Positions 57,601-64,000 of a DNA stretch of 64,000 nt are shown here, piece by piece. Source of the DNA: Chondrosia reniformis (taxonomy: Eukaryota; Porifera; Demospongiae; Chondrillida; Chondrillidae); contig OX359201.1 of the NCBI GenBank assembly GCA_947172415.1, positions 1,364,001-1,428,000 on the forward strand, in the 5' to 3' direction. The number at the start of each line of letters is the position of its first letter. The stretch's first letter is position 1. A program made the position numbers and the translations under genes. Below the pieces are notes generated by a model. It was not told the DNA's origin and did no database searches. It saw only the letters and a list, made by a program, of their open reading frames with translations.

Positions 57601-60243
57601 TCAAGGAGGATTTGTAGGTATATCCATCCACCCATACACCCATCCATCCATTAGTCCATCCATTTATCCATCTGTCCATCCATTTATCCATCTGCCCTTC
57701 CATTTATCCATCTGTCCATCCATCCATCCATCTGTCCATCCATCCATCCATTAGTCCATCCATTTATCCATCTGTCCATCCATTTATCCATCTGCCCTTC
57801 CATTTATCCATCTGTCCGTACATCCACCCATCAATATCCATTTATCCATCTGTCCGTCCATCCACCCATCTGTCATATGCCTTGTAATATACGTACGTAC
57901 GTACCTTCTTCACAGAGTTGCTGGAGTTGTTAGGAGATAGAGCACCAAAGATTTTGGAAGACTATGATGAGCATTGTAAGCAGATCCTCACTTCTGAAGA
58001 GGATGACATCAACCACTCATCATCAGCTAGTAGGGAGCAGACACCAGTAAGTAGTCAGCCACTGCTATAAAGTTGTTCATTGTCTTACCGGGTTGATCAT
58101 AGCTACGTACGTAGCTTAATAAGTGCAGTTTAAAGTCAGGTAACATAAACAGGTAATATAACAATGTAAACATACGTACATGTACGTATGTTTACATTAT
58201 ATTTATAATCTAAAAGCCTTTGTTTAACCTGCATTATTCCTTTATCCAGCATCGCAGTCACTCAGATTCTGACAGTGATACTGGTCAACTGAAGACAGCT
58301 TCTTCTTGGGGAATTCAGCAAGGCGCTAGACTCTACACGTCATTGGCTTCTGGGATGAAGGAGAAGTCAAGTAGACTAACCCAACAACTCAAAAAGTTTG
58401 TATATGAAAGACAGAAGCCAGAAAGGTAAGGATAGCACTTAATGTCCATTATGCAATGTGTTTTACGTGTCTATATTAATACATACGTACATACACTTAC
58501 GTACATACGTATGTAGGAATAATTTAACACATTATTTTTCATCATACTACATCTACATACTTTAGAGTAAAAGGCGTATAAAGAACTAGATCTATAGTAG
58601 CTTATCAAGCACGGAGGCACTTCTAGCAATAAGTCTCCCTTTACATGTATTAGTATACAAAAATAGCCTATTAAGGTATAATTGTGTCACTGTAGTCATT
58701 AAAGTCACAATGATTTCCCAATCAACCTTTGTGGGTATACGTACAGTAGTTTATAGCTACATTTCAGACTAGACTGCAGAGTGCCCTTGAGCCCCTTCTG
58801 GTCTTCCTTGTAGGCACGTCAGCAGCAGCGATAAGAAGGGAAAGCGATATAGGAACCATCCCAATGTGTTTAGTATAGCTGATGAAGATGATGATAACGA
58901 GTTAGGTTAGTAATGCAATCACAAACATTTGCCTACGTATTACATAATGATAATCAAACCGTAATTATAATTATTATTTTCAAATGAAATAGTACAAATG
59001 TGTCAAACCAGTTTTATTATCTTCCCAAAAGTCTAGGGGGACGAATGCTTCCCACCTGTTCCCCCTTCTATGTAACCCTGATATCGTTGGACTTCTTCAT
59101 TGCCTCCATTGGGCCAGGCAGCTGTATGAACAATTTAGAACACCATCTTCCAAAAAATTATTAGTATCATTCTTATAAAGCTAAGGAAACATAAAGAGGG
59201 TAGACTTAAAAACACAATTTTCTTAATTTAGTTACTTGGGGCACATCTAAAGAGCCTTTGATAAAGATATAATTGGGCTTCTTCTCTTTCTTCCTCCATT
59301 GGGCCAGACAGCTGTTTCTGCATTGGTAATATGTAAAATGTACATACATATCTTTACTTCTGCCATTCCTTCTTAGAGGACAATTCACTCAGTTCCGAGG
59401 ATGAGGGACTGAACAAGATGGTTAGCATTGAAGCATTCCTTAAAGGAGATGAAGTTATTGCATCTTTTCCTTCAAATGAACTGAGAGAAGGTGGATTTAC
59501 GTCTCCTAGGTATGCATGCATGTACATAGCATTATGTGATGGATACATACGTATATATGTGTTAGTTCACTCATAAAGGGTATATACGTATATGCTCATA
59601 TATTACTACACTGCATGTACTTATACGTACATACATATGTATGATGAACGAGTAGTGTTTATTATGGGATTGATGGTTATTTCTGCTTTAGACACAAAAA
59701 CAATGAAAACACCATTTTCCTACATACATATGTACTACATCTGCTTTACAGTGAAAGGCCTATAATAAACTAAATCAAGTGAGAGCATTGGATGAGGATA
59801 CAGGAGCCTCCTCTTTCTTCTTCTGCTCCACTGAACCAGACAGCTCTTTCTGGGAATACCACCCTTCATCAGTGATCCTTAAAATCTTTCTCAAATTCCC
59901 TTGAATCCTACACTTACATTTTAATAAGCCTAATATATGTACGTATCTTTGGTGTATTTAATTTAGTTATCTGGTCTTGACCAAGAATAAGCTGATCATC
60001 CTAAGGGAATGTACTGATCGAACAGGGTGGGCTCGTGTGAAGTTCAGTCATCCTTTGAGATCCATAATGAAGATCACAATGAAAAAGAGGCAACCGGATG
60101 TCATTACATTCAAGTATGGGTCCACCATGGGAGACGATGTACATTTGACTGGTCAACAAAAGTTTCAGATTCCACAAACATCAAAAGCTACTACTGCTAT
60201 TAAGAATCAAATAGAAAAGATAGTTTCACAGCCTAACAGCTAA
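51692..60243 (+). CDS. TBC1D23: TBC1 domain family member 23
   Basis: Fifteen phase-consistent exons give 736 residues: 51692-51849, 52263-52377, 53749-53854, 54406-54613, 55024-55147, 55877-56001, 56233-56279, 56599-56702, 57041-57253, 57416-57617, 57916-58046, 58250-58425, 58814-58905, 59377-59509 and 59967-60243. TBC1D23 bridges golgin-captured endosomal vesicles at the trans-Golgi to the WASH complex. The N-terminal TBC domain shows [26 protein letters not shown] and [12 protein letters not shown]. As known for the family, the catalytic Arg/Gln finger motifs are not evident. A rhodanese-like domain follows ([34 protein letters not shown]). The linker [13 protein letters not shown] and the C-terminal PH-like domain (DVITFKYG) close it. 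An in-frame ATG at 51677 would add five residues. Several introns carry repeats. Confidence 0.95.
52884..52909. repeat. pogo-like terminal inverted repeat, left-type
   Basis: ACAGTGTCACCTAGATAATC matches the reverse complement of the end at 54294-54320 (ACAGTGTAACCTGGATAATC). The sequence after it (GGCGGATTAGTGGGG) is also seen near 54270. The TBC1D23 exon 53749-53854 lies between them. Confidence 0.55.
54220..54320. repeat. pogo-like element end, right-type
   Basis: It ends in the inverted copy of 52884-52909 and contains GGTGGATTAGGCGG. It is either the 3' end of a separate element or half of a split one. Confidence 0.5.
54662..54925 (+). repeat. High-copy interspersed repeat, near full length
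   Basis: GGTCACTGATGAAGGGTGGA, an AGAAG-rich run, TCTTGTATCCTCATCCAAAA, AGGTTTAGTTCCCTATAGG and, after an inserted TACGTA tract, CACCATTTTCCTACATGC. It lies in the intron after TBC1D23 exon 4. Confidence 0.6.
56344..56488. mobile_element. Small TIR element, CAGGGCTGCATG ends
   Basis: CAGGGCTGCATG at the left pairs with CTATGCAGCCCTG at the right. The interior is G-rich (runs of G near 56400 and 56445). It is kin to 1475-1579. Confidence 0.7.
57621..57873. repeat. CCAT-based minisatellite
   Basis: Repeats of TCCATCCATCTG/TCCATTTATCCA fill most of the intron and begin only four bases after the exon end at 57617. They are higher-order repeats of about 32 bp. Confidence 0.85.
59255..59325 (-). 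repeat. High-copy interspersed repeat fragment
   Basis: TTCTTCCTCCATTGGGCCAG ACAGCTGTTTCTG is the reverse of the family core CAGCTGTCTGGCCCAGTGG. Confidence 0.5.
59700..59890 (-). repeat. High-copy interspersed repeat, near full length, reversed
   Basis: It reads as the reverse of 18672-18905: CACCATTTTCCTACATACAT, AAGGCCTATAATAAACTAAA, CTTCTTCTGCTCCACTGAAC, CAGACAGCTCTTTCTGGGAA and CACCCTTCATCAGTGATCC. Confidence 0.6.
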
Positions 60244-60360
60244 TGCTATCTTGAAATTTTATAATTCCTTAACACATTACAGCATTGTCTAGATTGTTTT
60301 ACATATGTAAGTCTTATTGCAGGTAATAATTATTATTATAACAATTTAAGTTATCTTAAT

Positions 60361-60416
60361 GAGATGGTTAATCTTTAGCCTTTTGAGCGTCTAGAGACTA
60401 AAGATGAACCATCTCA
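60361..60416. repeat. Hairpin, GAGATGGTT arms
   Basis: GAGATGGTTAATCTTTAG is mirrored by CTAAAGATGAACCATCTC around a GAGCGTCTAG loop. It is related to the element at 36441-36592. Confidence 0.6.
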
Positions 60417-60892
60417 AAGATAAGTTTGATGCAGTTAGAAGAAAATTAGTTATACAATATGTTAGTTGCATCTCAGGGTTAGCTGGCCGTGAGCCCTATA
60501 TTCAGTGTACATGTTGCTATGAAACACTTCTACTTAATCAGCAAATACTTATAAGTGAGTATAACAGCATACATTTCGTAATTGCATGCATTTTGTAACC
60601 TTAGAAGGACTAAAATTGATTTTTTTCTAGAGAACATGCACCCAAAACCCATATTATATAGATGATTCCACACTATATCGTATGTGCCAGAATGAACATT
60701 GGTGTACTAAATATGTTTGCCCCTTCATTTCTATTATCATCATTTCCCTCTTGCTAAATAGTCTGAAAGTAACACTGCAATGGATTTACGTATAATGATT
60801 TGCCTACATAGCTACTTTAGGCCTAAATAAACTACACACTGAGGTGTTAATTAATGTAGTTCCTATGTCTTGAGGTTAGGTTAATTGGAAAA

Positions 60893-62029
60893 TCATTCTG
60901 GATCTTCATGTTTGCACACTAGATCAGCAATGACTGGCTCAAATAGGGTCTTCCAGTGATCCCCGAAATCTTCAATAAATTTAGGATCATACTTGTGTGC
61001 AGCTTCAACGGCATCACAGCAATTTTCATAGGTGAACTCGCATTTGTTTTCTGGCTTGTATGATCCATATTGAGCCTTTTTGCAGTAGAACTTGCTGAAA
61101 TTGGTGGAGTCCTCCGTTGCATATTCAATAGCCCTCCTAACAAAAAAGTCACTAGTGGCTTGATCTGCAGCTACAAAGTTTTTGCTACGTAGTTTCCAGT
61201 AACGGTACAATTTCCAGTCGCTCTTGTCCCAGGCCTCCCAACTCTCTAGTGACCCGTCATCAGAAGGGATTCTTATGACCATATTGCAAGCATCTTCAAC
61301 TCCGGTTCCTGACAAGTCAATGATTGCTCGGTTTCCATTCAAATCATATGCCATGCTGTTAGCTGTAAATTCCAGGGTGTCTGGCTCACCAAGGATAATG
61401 AACCAGTTAGAGAGGTCCATCTTGTTGGTGGTGCCAACATAATCATCATTTCCGAGGCCCAATGTGTACCATCCAGGTTGCCAATTACAGTTACTCTCTC
61501 CCCAAGTACTCAGGCAGATGTTGTAAGCCTTATCATACCAACAGGACAAGTCTACATCTGCATCATGTGGTTTTCGGCCAATGAACTGGTCACGGACAGC
61601 ACCTCCAAGAATGTAGGTCAGACATCCGTTATCTCTGAAGGTTTGGAGCACGTCATCTACCGTGTCCCCATCCAGTCCTGGTACAGAAAGAGCCAAGAGT
61701 TCATTTATGCCTTTAGTCACTAATCTGGAACGGTAAACTTTTACACGATCTGGTTCCCAAAGGACTATTTCATCCTCAAATCCAGGTGGATTCTTGAGTT
61801 GTGACTTTTTTAATTCCCTTATTCTATAGCAGGCACGCTCTTGGCCGCCTCCTGATGCTCTTCTCTCTCTTTCTTGTCTCTCCCACATTTGATCAACTTC
61901 TACTGGATCCAAAGGAATGTTGATAAAGGTTCTTGAGGGCGTAAGTCTCTTCACTTTGGGTACTGCCTCTGCGGCAACCAGCAAGGCCAGAACAGTAAGA
62001 CTGCACAACAACCTCATTTTGTGGTACAC
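60893..62029 (-). CDS. Secreted protein with CCA-adding/poly(A)-polymerase-type nucleotidyltransferase head
   Basis: This is one intronless ORF of 378 residues. A signal peptide (MRLLCSLTVLALLVAAEA; second Met at 62017) is followed by a basic, possibly cleaved stretch (PKVKRL). Residues 139-160 read YILGGAVRDQFIGRKP then HDADVDL. This is the class II nucleotidyltransferase signature G-G-x-V-R-D followed by D-x-D, which binds the nucleotide and metal ions in tRNA CCA-adding and bacterial poly(A) polymerases. Conserved cysteines in the C-terminal half (CWYDKAYNIC, NCNW, FTYENCCDA) fit an extracellular disulfide-bonded protein. The normal CCA enzymes are mitochondrial or nuclear, so a secreted form is unusual. 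A TATA box lies at 62070-62077. It may be an extracellular nucleotide- or RNA-modifying enzyme, or a domain reused for binding (inference). Confidence 0.7.
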   Translation of the reverse strand: MYHKMRLLCSLTVLALLVAAEAVPKVKRLTPSRTFINIPLDPVEVDQMWERQERERRASGGGQERACYRIRELKKSQLKNPPGFEDEIVLWEPDRVKVYRSRLVTKGINELLALSVPGLDGDTVDDVLQTFRDNGCLTYILGGAVRDQFIGRKPHDADVDLSCWYDKAYNICLSTWGESNCNWQPGWYTLGLGNDDYVGTTNKMDLSNWFIILGEPDTLEFTANSMAYDLNGNRAIIDLSGTGVEDACNMVIRIPSDDGSLESWEAWDKSDWKLYRYWKLRSKNFVAADQATSDFFVRRAIEYATEDSTNFSKFYCKKAQYGSYKPENKCEFTYENCCDAVEAAHKYDPKFIEDFGDHWKTLFEPVIADLVCKHEDPE

Positions 62030-62069
62030 AAATTGGAAGTATATACTGCAGACTCTTTAGATACCAAGG

Positions 62070-62077
62070 TTTATATA
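62070..62077 (-). promoter_or_regulatory. TATA box
   Basis: TATATAAA on the minus strand, about 40 bp before the first ATG at 62029 of the secreted nucleotidyltransferase-like gene. Confidence 0.55.
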
Positions 62078-63106
62078 CTATGTACAGCTGTATATGGTTT
62101 ATGATGGTCTGGGGTTTTCCTACCATTTAATTGGCCTGATTTTCACGCTCATTTTATCAATTATCTTTGGGGTGGTAGAGCCATTATATGTGTGACTATA
62201 TGCATATTATATATTGTGTAGACACAAGTCATGTATAGCTTTATTGTACAGCTAGCTACACTGTATATACATAATTATGATATTCAATTTTTAACTGCAA
62301 TTCTATATACACTAATATTAATCTACTCTGTATATAGCCAAAGTGTAGGTACGTATATATGTGATCTTTAGTTTTTTGTGTGGAAATCGAATGGATTTAC
62401 TTGTTGCCCCAAATAATCAATTATACATACTTATATCATCACTTACCTAAAAAATACACCAAATTATTATCATGCTTTATATGTACGTATAGAACCTGAG
62501 ATTAAATAAATGTTCAATGAATTGCATTTACATATGTGCATTGTGCATCTTCTCAAAGTATTATGTATAAAGTTGGTGACATCTGATCATATAACACATA
62601 TTGTGGTCATTGTTATATATTTCCCAGTATTTTAGTCTCTGAGCCCTTTCCTATGCCACTACTAACCAGAGGCAGTCACTGGCTTAGGAAGGGGCTAGCT
62701 GTGCATCATGGCTGATTCTTATGATGTGTATATTATTTCACTTATTTATTATACTGAACCAGAAGACATATACAATTATAATTTGGACATTTAAATTTTG
62801 CTTCATTCCTGGTAATGTATAATATACAATGCAGATTATACATCAATTTGTATACTTTTACCAAATTAATTATAGTCTGCAAAATACATATCAAATTTAT
62901 GGGCCGCTTTACTTAAATGTTTACATTTAAATTTGCTTCATTCCTGGTATATATAGTGGCCAGTCATGATATATAGGCCAATATACCTTCTGCCACTTTT
63001 TAAAGAATGGCTTCAGTAGGTTATTTGTATGCCATTGCGTAAGATTACACTCCAGGCAACTTATAATCATACATATTTAAGACAATGCGTAATACATATT
63101 AACAAA
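62078..63106. other. Intergenic region between divergent genes
   Basis: AT-rich DNA with no gene seen. A direct repeat (ACATTTAAATTTTGCTTCAT and neighbours) occurs at 62788-62815 and 62922-62948. Confidence 0.5.
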
Positions 63107-63412
63107 ATGGCTACCCGAACTATGGATGACGAAAATACCGTTTCGGAAACGGTCACTGTTACGGAGGAAAAAGAAGTAAGACGACTCTAAGCGTTCTAGT
63201 ATATAGAAAGTTTTAGAAATCTTGTTATTTGAGTGTCTTAGCTACATATCCAGGAGAATGAATTCAAGTCGCGAACGTTCTACGGCATCACATTTCCCTA
63301 TATGCTATGTAGAATTTGGTTCTTAAGTTGAGAAAACCGAAGACAGATAAAGAAGTCAAATGGAAGGAAGGAGTAATTGACAACGAATTTATGGGCAAGA
63401 AAACTTCAAAAT
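63107..63412 (+). CDS. PPP1R11: PPP1R11-like (inhibitor-3) 5' part; 3' end not in window
   Basis: PPP1R11 (inhibitor-3) binds and inhibits protein phosphatase 1. Exon 1 (63107-63175) encodes MATRTMDDENTVSETVTVTE, matching the vertebrate SETVTETTVTV start. Exon 2 (63313-63412) encodes LKLRKPKTDKEVKWKEGVID then NEFMGKKTSKC, matching [20 protein letters not shown] then EHMGRRSSKC of the human protein. The basic KVxW PP1-docking motif is present as KEVKW. The next exon should start with CCIYEK-like sequence, but none is seen up to base 64000. 51 codons plus one base are visible here, of about 120 expected. Confidence 0.85.
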
Positions 63413-64000
63413 GTAAGTTTTACTTGAATGATTCCAGTCATGATCAATTATACTCCGTACTTCGACCTTTATACTATTGTACGCAACACATCAGCCATTC
63501 CATACTTAGGGAATTTTAGGAGTTTAAAATGTAGCAGAATTTTTAATTAGGCCTCTGTTTTCCCATAAATTGGAGATAACTTCCATTGGACTGTACTAAA
63601 TACAAATGTTCAAATTGGCATGACAACATAAAAGTAGCATATTCTAGATGTCCTAATAAACTCAGTGATGGTAATCGATGGTAATCATTTTCTTTAATTA
63701 ATTTACTGATTTGTGATGTTTTGTCAAGCCTGCTCACAAATGGACACACTTACAGCGGCTAGCTGACTTTATATATAAATGATTGATACGGCTGATCTGA
63801 TGATTGATTAACTGGACAGGCACATGAAGGCAGTACTTGTTTTTGAATCCTATTTGGTCATTTTCACTTTTTCCTTATACTAAAAATGGCTGCCCTTAAA
63901 ATAGAACGAAATTACGTAGCAACATAAGATATTACTTTGCATTTTTTATTTATTCATAATAACCATGCAGTAGTTTGTAGTAGTTTAATGTTTTTGTTTC

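Noticed and set aside
57392-57754. ORF with HPSIHPSI repeats after the rhodanese exon
   Set aside because: Translation of the CCAT minisatellite beyond the splice donor.
1-64000. CRISPR arrays, operons, tRNA or rRNA genes, LTR elements, Polintons
   Set aside because: Nothing with the needed repeats, boxes, integrase or capsid motifs was seen on reading both strands; the window is eukaryotic.

Overview
The window reads as animal (metazoan) nuclear DNA, most likely from a sponge (demosponge). It is AT-rich, with multi-exon genes, GT-AG introns, and many small terminal-inverted-repeat transposons. The gene content includes a conserved animal gene (TBC1D23 with TBC, rhodanese and C-terminal domains), a PPP1R11-like start, a MUC4/SUSD2-type adhesion protein, and immunoglobulin-domain receptors with cytoplasmic death-fold domains. 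It also has a homoserine O-acetyltransferase (MetX) gene, unusual for an animal. The sponge assignment is inference from gene content. No database search was possible, and exon borders were read by eye from splice sites and reading phase.

Layout. 354-4917 (+): 3' part of a MetX-like acyltransferase. 5062-10010 (-): Ig-domain membrane receptor with a short NPxY tail, head to head with 10117-16188 (+), an Ig-TM-Death receptor. 16.2-19.4 kb: intergenic DNA full of foldback transposons. 19447-33084 (+): a 25-exon SUSD2/MUC4/mesh-type adhesion protein in which a ~4.3 kb block (IPT-IPT-AMOP-VWD-EGF) is tandemly duplicated. 34688-38590 and 39291-42941 (+): two paralogous Ig-TM receptors ending in CARD-like domains. 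44894-46627 (+): intronless secreted WSC-domain protein. 48109-51635 (-): coiled-coil CCDC15-like gene, sharing a 56 bp divergent promoter with TBC1D23 at 51692-60243 (+). 60893-62029 (-): intronless secreted protein with a CCA-adding/poly(A)-polymerase-type nucleotidyltransferase motif. 63107 onward (+): 5' part of a PPP1R11-like gene.

The most interesting unit is the 5-43 kb receptor cluster. Four receptors share one extracellular plan (signal peptide, two Ig domains, a cysteine-rich membrane-proximal domain, TM) but end in different ways: no death-fold domain, a Death domain, or a CARD. The effector domain lies on one last exon entered in phase 1, so the effector could be exchanged like a cassette. 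This looks like a surface receptor family wired directly to death-fold signalling, by analogy with the Ig-TIR receptors of sponges. A duplicated adhesion gene lies inside the same cluster. The secreted nucleotidyltransferase-like protein and the WSC protein add further secreted candidates nearby.

The rest is introns and intergenic DNA with at least a dozen small inverted-repeat elements, two LINE remnants, a high-copy ~240 bp repeat family, microsatellites, and a recurring hammerhead-like motif whose stem II covaries between copies.
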